From: Dromiciops gliroides
Lineage: Eukaryota > Chordata > Mammalia > Microbiotheria > Microbiotheriidae
Assembly: GCF_019393635.1 (NCBI RefSeq)
Contig: NC_057866.1
Span: 8,667,723 to 8,731,722 of the forward strand
DNA length: 64,000 nucleotides
Direction: 5' to 3'
In this document: positions 9,626-26,810 of the stretch, in pieces
Layout: each line of letters opens with the position of its first letter
How positions within the stretch are numbered: the first letter of the stretch is position 1
Translations under genes and position numbers: made by a program
Notes under the pieces: model-generated
What the model saw: the letters and a program-made list of their open reading frames with translations, nothing else
Database searches by the model: none
Told to the model about the DNA's origin: nothing

Positions 9626-10780
9626 AGAGGAAAAACCCTTTTCCAGTGATGCTGTAGGGAGGGCTGGGGTCTCATGGCTACCACAGTCTCTGAAGACTAA
9701 AAGCTGAGTGTCATCCAAAGGACAAGGGGATTGTGAGGATTCAGCACATTACTAAGAAAGAACCATGAAAGAGAAGAATTTGATCAACTGGCTGAGACAT
9801 AGTCCAAGTCAAACTCAAAGAGAAGCTGGGGCCACTAAACAGTATATAAGACTCCCTGTGGGCTGCATATTGATGTAGAAAAGAACATATTAACATTATC
9901 TATGTTTTAGTGCAATTTTATTTATTTTGTTCAATATTTCCCATTTTAATCTGATTCAGGCTGCACTTGGCATTGTGAAGGGTCTTGTACAGCTGGCTGG
10001 CAGTGTGTCTGATGCCTCTGGTCTAAAGGATGCCAATAGAAACATGTATGGAGTGCAAAGAAGTTAGGTTGTTCATTTGGTGAGTTTATAATAGCTAGAA
10101 TTCATGTAACATTTTATGGTTTGCAAAGCACTTAGCCCATAGCTCATTTGATCCTCACAACAATCCTGTGAGGCAGGTGCTGGTGCTATCCACATTTTAC
10201 TAAGGACGGGATAACAGAGGGAATGATTCACTTGTGTCCAGTCAATATTAAGAGATATGGAGAAAGATTCTTTCCCCTTCCTCTACCTCTACTACTACCC
10301 TTGAAGGAGATTGGATCTATGGGAGGATGGGCAAGCATGGCTGGCTTGAATCTGCATGTTTGTGAAGAGTGCCCATATCGCTGAGACTGAAGATCTTTAG
10401 AAATATTGGAGTAGGAAAAAACACCCTAATAATTATCCCAAATTATCTAAAAGTAGAACAAAGAGGCTACCGGGAGCACTAGCGACCTCCCTGTCACTGG
10501 TGGCAGCTGGATGATCATCAATATCAGAGCTCTCTGGCTCCTGTTACAGGTGAGTCAATAAACATTTATTAAGCGCCTACTGTGTGTGGTGTGCTAAACA
10601 GTGGGGATACACAGAAGGGGGAAGGACAGTTCCGGCCCTGGAGGAACTCCCAGACAACATGTAGACAGCTATGGACCAACAACATGGACAGGCTCCATGG
10701 AAAGAACTGACAGAAGGAAGGCACCAGCATTAAGGAGGCGCTCAAAGGCTGCTTGTAGGAAGTGGGATTTTAGTCGGCAC
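9626..10780. repeat. Intergenic with old repeats
   Basis: No gene is seen. About 10090-10210 holds an old MIR-type fragment (GTTTGCAAAGCACTTAGCCC, then ACAATCCTGTGAGGCAGG). About 10555-10780 holds a copy of an ancient repeat that begins AAACATTTATTAAGCGCCTA, whose family I cannot resolve. The rest shows no structure I recognise. Confidence 0.5.
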
Positions 10781-10782
10781 TT

Positions 10783-11052
10783 TGGGGAGAAGCCGGAGGC
10801 TTGGGGAGAAGCCGGAGGCTTGGGGAGAAGCCGGAGGCTTGGGGAGAAGCCGGAGGCTTGGGGAGAAGCCGGAGGCTTGGGGAGAAGCCGGAGGCTTGGG
10901 GAGAAGCCGGAGGCTTGGGGAGAAGCCGGAGGCTTGGGGAGAAGCCGGAGGCTAGGGGAGAAGCCGGAGGCGTGGGGAGAAGCCGGAGGCTTGGGGAGAA
11001 GCCGGAGGCTTGGGGAGAAGCCGGAGGCTTGGGGAGAAGCCGGAGGCTTGGG
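10783..11052 (+). repeat. 19-bp minisatellite, about 14 copies
   Basis: Tandem unit TTGGGGAGAAGCCGGAGGC, nearly perfect except for variant units starting TA and GT near 10952-10975. It starts inside the old repeat upstream and ends about 445 bp before the ZDHHC24 ATG. Because 19 is not a multiple of three and the unit has no stops, open frames appear on both strands; these are artefacts. Confidence 0.95.
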
Positions 11053-11159
11053 GACTTTCCCAAGGGCTCCTTCCCCCACCCTCCCCAGTAAGTGTCAAGG
11101 ATGGAATGTGAACGCACTCCCGTGCTTCCAGAACAGATCTTTGATGATCTCTTCTAGCT

Positions 11160-11800
11160 GGGAGATGCGGTGAACTGGGAGGCGGGGCCCTAACCTAAGG
11201 GGCGGGGCGCTAGCCCAGGGGGTGGAGCCTGTGGGAGGCGAGAGGGGCCGAAGCTCGAGCTCGCGGGCCCCGCTCGCGCTCTCCCCCATTGGCTCATCCC
11301 TTCGCCCAATCAGATCGCCGCGTCCTCGGGCGGCCGCCGCGCATTGGGTCGGGCGGCAGCGCCGCGAGCTCTGATTGGCGCGGCCGCGGTCTGCGCGGCG
11401 CGGCTCCTGAGCGGCGGAGGACGGACCGGGCGGCGGTGCTGGGGCGGCAGCGGCGGCCGCGCGGGGCGGTCCCTCGGGCGACGACAGGCAGCGGGCCATG
11501 GGCGCCGTGTGGGCGGCCAGCGGCGGCCGGGGCCTGCGGCTGCCGCTGCTGCTAACGGCGCTGTGGGCGGCCGCCGTGGCGCTGGAGCTGGCCTACGTGC
11601 TGGCGCGCGGGCCGGGGCTGCCGACCGCGGGGCCCCTGGCGCGGGCGCTGCACCTGCTGCTGGCCGCCTTCCAGCTGCTCAACGTGCTGGGCAACGCGGC
11701 TCTCTTCCTGCTCCAGGACCCGGGCATCGGCGGCGTGCTGCTGGCGGGCCGGGCGCTGGGCCGCGGCTGGGAGTGAGTGCGCGTGCGCGCGAGGGGGGGG
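11160..11800 (+). promoter_or_regulatory. ZDHHC24: CpG-island promoter of ZDHHC24
   Basis: Dense CpG sequence with GC boxes (GGGGCGGGGC at 11199-11208) and four CCAAT boxes within about 90 bp: ATTGG at 11288, CCAAT at 11306, ATTGG at 11343 and ATTGG at 11374. They lie 120-210 nt before the ATG. There is no clear TATA box. The pattern suggests an NF-Y-driven housekeeping promoter. Confidence 0.7.
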
Positions 11801-14800
11801 AGGGGGGCGAGAGGGGCGAGAGGCGGCCCCCCCACATCGGCCCCTTCTGCCCACTTCAGCCCCGGCCGTGCTCTGCCCGCCCCAGGGGAGGCCTGGCTTC
11901 CAGTGCCGGTCTCCCTGGGAGTGCCTCCTTCCTTGGACACACCTGGCCGGAGCAGGAAGTCCAGCCCCTGCCACCTTCGAGAAGAGGGGCAGCCAGCTTG
12001 GCACAGTGACTTAGGGTTGGGTCAGGAAGATCCGGCTTCGGATGCAGGTGGCCCTTTTACCTCCCCGAGCCTCAGTTTCCTTCTCTGTAAAAGGAGGAGA
12101 ATGATGACCTGATCCCACGGGGCTGGCTTTAGGCCGAATGAGATGATGTATATAGAGGGCCAGCAGCCATGATGATAATGAGGCCGATAAGCGTTTCTTC
12201 AGTGCCCAACATGGGCTAGGCACCTTTGCCAAAAAGGCAGGAGACAGCGCCTGCCCTCAGGAGGCTTGAAATCTCAGGCAGCTCTGTGAGGGTCCTGCTG
12301 GAGGAAGAGCCAGGAGTGAGCTGTGCTCACAGGGTGACTAGGGAGGCACAGGAATGTAGAGGAGATCTCAGGGATGACCCTGAGAGACCCCCCCCCTCTA
12401 CTTTTTATTTTATGGAGGAGAGAACCAAGGCCCCAGAAAGTCAGACACAGAATCTAGTGTAGAGGGAAGAAGGTGGACTTGGGTTCAAATCCTGGGTGTG
12501 TGTTATCTGTTTGACGATGAGTGAATCTTCATGTCTCTTCCCTTCCATTTTGTCATGTTAAAGATAACTAGGGGGCAGCTAGGTGGCACAGTGGATAGAG
12601 CACCGACCCTAGATTCAGGAGGACCTGAGTTCAAATCCAGCCTCAGACACTTAACACTTACTAACTGTGTGACCTTAGGCAAGTCACTCAACCCCAATTG
12701 CCTCACAAAAAACCCACAACAAAACAAAACAAAAAAAATAAAGATAACTGAAGGGTCCCTTCGATATCTCAACGGCAATGGCACTGACTTTGGGTTGTCG
12801 AAGGTGGTCCTACCATTTGGGAGAGGCTCTCAGGGTGGACTGCAGGTCACTGCGTGGGAAGGGCATAGTGCTAGAACTGGGGAGGGCGTGGGGGAGAGTC
12901 AGTATGTTCGTGGAAAAGTATGATATAAAACGGTGATGGGGGAGAGGGCCGTAGATATGGGTTCAGGCAGGGCTGGCCCTCAGGAGTCTGGAAAGGGTCA
13001 TGGGACTTTGAGTGGATGGCAGGCTCCACTCAAGGCAGCCCGGGTAGGTGGCCTTGGGCTGTGTGAGGGCTGGAGAGATCTAGGAGTGGGGCTGGGTGGA
13101 GCTGGGTCTGCTCTGCCTTTGTCCACCCCCTGCAGAGTCTGGGCGTGGTTTTGGAGGGCATCAATTGCCAGGAGGGCGTCCGAGGTGGGCCAGGGCCCTG
13201 CAGTCTGCAGCATATGAGGAAGGTCAGGGGCTGTGTCAGCTGGTTCTGGTAGGGATGTCAGATGGATCCATGAGTCTTGATGGAGCCTTTCCCCCGCCCC
13301 CGTGCCAGGCCCTGTGTTGGGCCTAAGGGACACAGACAGAAGTGACACAGACCCTGTGCCTGAGGACCTTGCATTCATTCTGGCTCACAGTGAAGCTGAT
13401 GCTGGGGAAAGCTTCTTGTGGAAGGGGTGAGGGCTCCCATCAGAGGCTGCACAGTGACCGCTGCCTGGCGGTGTTGGAGCAGGCCCTCCTGTGCCTATAG
13501 ACTGGAGGCTGCTAACATCCCTTTCATTCAGCTCCATAGTTCTGGGATCCTCGAAAAGTGGTATTTGGCCTTGGCCATCCTGAACCCCAGAAATCAGGGG
13601 GGCCAGAAGGCAAGTGGGAAGCCCCCAGGTTGGTGTCAAAGGTACCAGCTGATGGCACCTCCCTGACATTGGGCCATGTCAGGTTTTGTGAAAAGGTTCT
13701 TGGCAGAGTTGGTGGAAAGCGTGCAGTGGGTTTGAGATCCTTGTCAAGTCCAGTTTGGGGCAGCTGCAGCCTCCTCACCTGGGGCTTTTTAGGGAGATGA
13801 GGGGGTATTATCCTCACCCACCCAGCCACTGCCTGGGTCTGGTAGCAGCCCAGACAGCTGAATGTCAGTGGTAGCCAGGGCCACCCGGCCCCCTCAGCCA
13901 TCCCCAACTCAGATCCACGATGGGAGTGAGGCACGTCTGTGGGTGAACTGAGGGGCGGCTGGGCGTGGAAGCCCACTGGCCAGCTCTGTGTCCTCATCTG
14001 AAGATGAAGCCCATGCCACTGAAAGTGAACAGTTGGAGAGATGGGGGCGCCAGTGAGGCCTGTGCCCAAACTCCTGGTCCCTGCTGTACCCTGCTGGAGG
14101 CCCCCCGGAGGTTTGGCCTGACTCAGCCTGAGAGTGCCTGAGGATGCAGTGGAGCCCCCAGGGGGACGGTTCAGAAAGCACTGGACCTGAGAGTCCAAGC
14201 ATGTGGGTTCAATTCTTCTCTGACGTTTGAGAGCTGTGTGACCCTGGACAAGTCACATAGCCTCTAGGTACGCAGCAGCTCTCAGATCTGCATGGGGAAG
14301 AGAGTTTCCACACAGGGAGCTCTCTTTCCCAGTAGGAACGGGAGGAGTTTATGGTGGAATCCTGCAAAGGCTTCCTGGGGAAGGAAGGACATGAATGTCA
14401 GGTGGCAGAGGGGGCAGGGGCCTGGTTCGGGTGGGCCAGTGTTTCATCTCCCTTCCCCTCCCTTGCAGCTACTGCTACCACTGCCAGAGCCAGGTGCCCC
14501 CGCGTAGTGGGCACTGCCCGGCTTGCAGGGTCTGCGTTCTGCGACGGGACCACCACTGTCTGCTGCTGGGGCGCTGTGTGGGCTTCAGCAACTACCGGCC
14601 CTTCCTGTGCCTGCTGCTCCATGGAGCGGGGCTCCTGCTGCACGTCACGGCGCTGCTGGGCCCGGCCCTGGGTGTCCTGCTGAGGGCCCACTCTCCGCTG
14701 CATGCTGTGGTGCTGCTGTTGTTGCCGTGGCTCATGCTGCTCACAGGTGAGGGGGCTGGCTAGGGCACAGGGCCCTGGGGAGGGCCCCCCAGCCGGCCCT

Positions 14801-15108
14801 TCCTGGGGTCATCGCGGTGTCTGCTCCCATCAGGTGGCGTGTCCCTGGCCCAGTTCGCCCTGGCCTTCATTGCAGACACGTGTGTGGCCGGCACTTTGCT
14901 CTGTGGGGCGGGTCTACTCTTTCACGGGATGCTGCTGCTGCGGGGCCAGACCACGCGAGAGTGGGCCCATGGCCAGCGCCACTATGACCTGGGCCCCTGG
15001 CGGAACATGGAGGCTGCCTTGGGTTCCCGTTGGGCCCTTGTGTGGCTTTGGCCTTTCCTGGCCTCCCCGCTGCCTGGGGATGGGATCACTTTCCAAACCT
15101 CAGACTGA
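11498..15108 (+). CDS. ZDHHC24: ZDHHC24, DHHC-type palmitoyltransferase (3 coding exons)
   Basis: Coding exons are 11498-11772, 14469-14746 and 14834-15108; all splice sites are GT-AG and frames join (W-D-Y-C-Y across intron 1, T-G-G-V across intron 2). The product is 275 aa, a multi-pass membrane protein of the DHHC S-acyltransferase family, which transfers palmitate from CoA to cysteines of proteins. The cysteine-rich zinc domain spans about residues 92-130, with the catalytic DHHC at 119-122 (RRDHHCLLLGRCVGF). Hydrophobic segments lie near residues 15-36, 50-73, 136-160, 166-182 and 184-215. The protein ends GDGITFQTSD, several residues shorter than the human C-terminus as I recall it (284 aa). 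The Kozak context GGGCCATGG supports the start. It is tail to tail with BBS1. Substrates cannot be read from the sequence. Confidence 0.95.
12010..12140 (+). repeat. MIR CORE-SINE
   Basis: Plus-strand copy with GAGCCTCAGTTTCCTTCTCT, GTAAAAGGAGGAGAATGATG and AATGAGATGATGTATATAGA. Confidence 0.7.
12570..12738 (+). repeat. WSINE1/MAR1-family CORE-SINE
   Basis: Full-length copy with an A-rich tail, flanked by an exact 11-bp duplication TAAAGATAACT (12559-12569, 12739-12749). Confidence 0.9.
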
Positions 15109-15391
15109 GGAGGAGCACTGAAGGGGATCATGGACAGATGGAGCCGAGGGGGCTGAGGAGCATCGAAGGCTGCAGCCAGGCACCCTGCCTGCTTGATCTC
15201 TCCAGGTTTGGGATCAAATTCTCCAGCACCCCACCCCTCCCCCACCTAGCGGGTCCCTCCCATCCTCTCCCTGCTTGGCCCTTAGGCCCTTGAATTTGTC
15301 TTCATTGGCACCTTCCCCCAACCCACCCCCAAAGCCATGATGAGGGTGGGGCTGTTGGGCCCAGCTGAGGGCCTGATCCATTTCCCACCAC

Positions 15392-15397
15392 AATAAA
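15392..15397 (+). terminator. ZDHHC24: Poly(A) signal of ZDHHC24
   Basis: AATAAA 284 nt after the stop codon, followed about 20 nt later by a GT-rich stretch (GGGGGGTTGTTATTTCC). It gives a 3' UTR of about 300 nt. Confidence 0.8.
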
Positions 15398-15419
15398 GTC
15401 TTGATGTGACCTGGGGGGT

Positions 15420-16880
15420 TGTTATTTCCTGCTGTCAGTGACCTGGCTGCTGGGTCAGATCGTGAGTCAGTGAGCAGGCCCGGAAGGGGCAGGGCCTGGC
15501 CAGCCAGGGGCAGAGCCTTGTTCAGAGTAATGAGTGGCTGACTGGCTGAGGCCATGAGCTCCTTCCACAGCTCTGGAGCAGGGCTTTGGTTACTTCTGAG
15601 ATGAGGATGAGGAAATGGGCCCAGAGAGGTCTAGGGACTGACCCTGGGGTTGCACAGCTCTGAGGTTCCTAAAGCAGCATCCAAGCATCTGACCTCAGAC
15701 CTTGCACTCCAACCACTGGGCAGCGTTACCTCATCTGTGCATTGGGAGTAACCTAGCTTGTCATCAGGATTCTGAGGAGATGGTCTCGGGGACTGGCCTC
15801 CAGCCTCCAGGCTGCAGGGCCTTCATTCTGCCCAGGCCAGGGCTGGCTCCCTTCAGTCTTGGCTTTGAGGCCCAGCTTCTGTTCCCCGTACACTCCCTAC
15901 CAGCCAGGACTCAGTTTCCCCATCAGTGCGGTGACAGAGCCAAAGGTTTTCCAGCTGTTTGGTGACTGCCTTCCCTTTCCCTTAGAGGTCTACAGCAAGC
16001 AAGTGGAGAGGAGGAGAAGGGGGGGAGTGGGGCGGCACCTACTTGCCTGGCTTGGGGGAACAGCGAGGGGAAGGGGACTGGCAGGGGTGGGGGGCGTGAG
16101 CCCTGCCTCAAGCAATTGTCCCCCCCCCACTGGTAGGTGTGACTCACACGGGGTTGGGGCCTCTGGGATGGCCTGCACTGCAGATCAGGCCTCCCCCAGG
16201 CTCCCCCACCACCCAGGCCAGCCGGCCGGCCCAGTGTTCTTGTACAGGTTTCCCTGAAGAGAGGAAGGTTTGGGTTCCTGTTTAACTCCTCAGTGTTCCC
16301 AGGCCCCCCACTTGTGTTCTGGGCCTTGTGGGTTTGACTTGGTAGAGGGAGTTTATTGGGGGTTCCCAGGCTGCGCAGCGACGTCCCTAAGGCAGACTGG
16401 GAACTCATGGTGAGCCAATGACTCATCTTGGTGGAGCCTCAAGACCTTGAAGGCTCCAGGACGGGGCTGAGGTCCAGGGGCCCTGTGGGACAGTTCTCGG
16501 GCAAGGGCTGGGTTACTGTCCACTTGAATCACAGACATTTGAGGTACCTGCGGCCTCAGAGGCCCTCTGACTCACTGACAGGTCAGGAAACAGTCTCAGA
16601 AAGGGGATGGGTCGGCCCGAGGTCACATGAGCTGTGAGCGGCAGAGCTGGGATTCAAACCCAGGGCCTGGCTCTTTGCACTGCCCTCTCCTGCTTTGTAG
16701 GGAGATGGAGGCTGAGGGGTTCAGTGACTTGCCCAGGGTCTTCCTGACTGCAGGCCCAGCACTCTGCCTTGTGCTGCCCCCTGGCTGTCTCTAGATGTGA
16801 GCCCAGACTAGCTGGTGGGTTGGCTCAGTGTCACACATGGTCACAAAGATCACACATTTCTCCGCTGGTGTTTAGCACAA
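15420..16880. other. Intergenic between the ZDHHC24 and BBS1 3' ends
   Basis: No coding exon is recognised. It holds old SINE pieces near 15590-15770, 16520-16690 and 16690-16790. Longer human ZDHHC24 transcripts run toward BBS1, but nothing here demonstrates that. Confidence 0.5.
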
Positions 16881-16884
16881 GGGC

Positions 16885-16890
16885 TTTATT
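16885..16890 (-). terminator. BBS1: Candidate poly(A) signal of BBS1
   Basis: AATAAA on the minus strand, about 680 nt after the stop codon and next to AGCCCTTGTG-type sequence. It is the first canonical signal downstream of BBS1. Confidence 0.55.
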
Positions 16891-17370
16891 GGCTCGCTCT
16901 AAAGCTCTGCAGGGTGGCCTACCCGAGCCCCACTTCCTCCTCCGGCAGAAGCCCTGCCGTGGGGGTGATGCAGGGGCTCTTTCCTTGGGCCAGGCACACC
17001 AAAGGTGCTTAATCATTGCTTGCCGTTTGATGCCGAGGCTGAGGAAGATGCTTTCTGCTGCCTCTGGTTCTCCCCCCCACCCAAGGTCCTGAGGCTTCTG
17101 GAGGTCAGCCCATGGTGGAAGGGCATGCTGGGCCCAGCACCCCCAGGAGCCATCAGAGGATTATCTGGTGCTACAGGGGCCCTCGGGGCCCATCAGGGCA
17201 AAACCCAGAACGGGGAAGGGACGCACAGGCAGGGAGGGCTGGAAATGGGCCAGGGGCCTCTGACCCTTTATGGGGATGCTATCCTGATAGGGGAGGACAC
17301 AGGGCTGCTTGGAGGCTCCTCACTCAGCTAATGACAATAGATGCCAGGCCTCGGGGAAAGGGGGAAGACC

Positions 17371-17371
<1 letters not shown>

Positions 17372-17432
<61 letters not shown>
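17372..17432 (+). repeat. (TC)n(AC)n compound microsatellite in the BBS1 3' UTR
   Basis: About 20 nt of CT repeats run directly into about 40 nt of CA repeats. It lies about 135 nt after the BBS1 stop, so it should be transcribed as (GT)n(GA)n. Confidence 0.9.
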
Positions 17433-17435
<3 letters not shown>

Positions 17436-17567
17436 TCCAGAAGTCCTGGGGAGGAGCTGCTGTGAGCTGGGTGGGCTCAGTGTCTTTGCCTCCAAAGCTC
17501 CCTCACGGGGCTGGCCTCCGCATCAAGGTTGCTGCCTAACTAGTGCTTGCTCCCAGCCACCCTGGGC

Positions 17568-25224
<7,657 letters not shown>

Positions 25225-25234
25225 CTTGTCAACC

Positions 25235-25249
25235 GTTGCCCCGGACAAC
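25235..25249. promoter_or_regulatory. BBS1: RFX-type X-box at the BBS1 start
   Basis: GTTGCC-CCG-GACAAC is an inverted repeat matching the X-box bound by RFX factors, which drive ciliary genes. It lies 11-25 nt upstream of the ATG, hence in or next to the 5' UTR. The identification is by motif only. Confidence 0.6.
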
Positions 25250-25299
25250 GGGCGCATCCTCCCCGTCCCGCCCCGGCGCCCTCCTCGCGGCAGTCCGTA

Positions 25300-26300
25300 G
25301 GTGCCGAGAACAGCGCGCATCAAGGTTCCGGCCGAGAGCCCGCCCTGCGCAGCCGCAGAGCAACCGCCAGCTGGTCCTATGGGAATGCGCCTGCTCTGAT
25401 CTTCCCCAGGCTACTCCCTGGGACCGCTTGCCTCCAGCCCTGAAATTGTTTTCTCTGGCTGAAGGTCCCGGGCTGCCCCCATGGTCAGCATACTTAGCTC
25501 CTTCTCGTCTCTCCCTGTTTGAAGGCGGTTCTTGACTGTCCTGGGATGGAAGGTGATTCTGGGCGCTGCCATTCCCTGTTCTGATGTCCCCCCCAGCTCT
25601 GACCTGGCACCTTCTACATCCCGTTTTTACGTGCCATTCTTATGTTCTAAACCCCCCTCCCCACCTCTAACATTGTAAAGTACTCCTAAACTCTGACATT
25701 CCACATTCTATGCCGTCTCTCCCAGTTGTTCTATGCTCTGAATTTTAAGGCCCCTCCCAGCTGCCATTCCAAGATGTTGTCCAGTCTTCCAGAGGGGAGG
25801 CCTGCCTGCAGTGTCCACGCATTCCAGCCCGGCCTCTCCTAAGCTGTCAGCACAAGTATAATGCCCAGGTCTGACCAAGTCGTCCCTCTGATCAATATCC
25901 TCCAGCGGCTGCCCACTTCTAGGAGCCAGCGTTAGCCCCTTTGCTCAACTGAGCAAACACCTCACTCTCCTTTCCCCAGTTTTCCATCCTGTGACCCAGC
26001 TCAGTCTCCCAACTGTGCCTTCCTCCAGGCAACCACTCCCCAAGCCTGGAATCATCTACTTCTTCCTGTCCATCTCCCAGGTTCCAGGTCTCAGTTGAAA
26101 TACCACCTACAAGAAGCCCTTCCCCCTTAATCCTGGTGCCATCTCCAGTCCATCCTGTATGTAGCGTGTCGCTATGCAGTTGTTGGCATGTTGTCTCCCT
26201 CACTAGACTGGGAGTTCCTTGAGGGCAAGGGTCTCTTTTCCTTTTTTTGTATCCCTAGCACTTGGCACAAAGTAGCTACTTAGTAAATGCTCAGCAACTT
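25300..26300 (+). repeat. BBS1 upstream region with an L2 LINE remnant
   Basis: About 25560-25790 has CCCAGCTCTGAC and GTTCTAAACCC words like the tandem tail array at 51720-52010. About 25850-26295 is an L2-type 3' end (CTGGGAGTTCCTTGAGGGCA, then GTATCCCTAGCACTTGGCAC). No gene is seen between the BBS1 start and the DPP3 stop, and I found no canonical AATAAA for DPP3 here. Confidence 0.6.
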
Positions 26301-26810
26301 GGCCCTCCAGCAGCCCTTACAGCTTTGCCATCCCAACTCTAAGGCCTGGGCTTCCTCCACCCCCTTCAAAGCTTGCTGGGGGCCCAAACCACAGGATCTG
26401 GCAGCTCCTGGGCACGTATGTGGGGGAAAGAACACAACCATCAGTGCTGCCATTTTGATAGCTCTTTAAAGGCCACTTTCCTCACAACAACCCTGTGAGA
26501 GGTAGGCAGGTGGGCAGGGTGGGCTCATCCCTGGAACAGAAGAGAAGAGATTCAGCCCAGGGGCCCGAACAGCTACTGTCTGTCTGAGGTGTGCTGGCCG
26601 CTGGCCTCTACCGGGGTCCATTGTGGCTGGTCCTCCCATGGACACAGCCGGATAGATGGCTGTCAGCCCTCTGGCCCGGGCCCTGCTGCCACCCCCGACC
26701 TGCCCACTGGGTACAAACTTGACATCCAGGGCAGGAGGCCCCCTAACAGAGGGAGGGGGAGGGGCTCGAGTGAGGAGAGCAGGTGTGGGCAGAGCTGCTG
26801 GGGATCTTCC

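Larger units (their letters stand above)
11773..14468 (+). other. ZDHHC24: ZDHHC24 intron 1
   Basis: Contains MIR-type SINE pieces (about 12010-12140 and 14175-14275), a WSINE1 at 12570-12738 and otherwise G-rich unique sequence with no exon-like signal that I can support. Confidence 0.7.

Noticed and set aside
10669-11173. Long open frames on both strands over the 19-bp repeat, including a 190-residue one
   Set aside because: The repeat unit has no stop codon in any frame, so open frames arise automatically; composition is repetitive and there is no homology or splice support.
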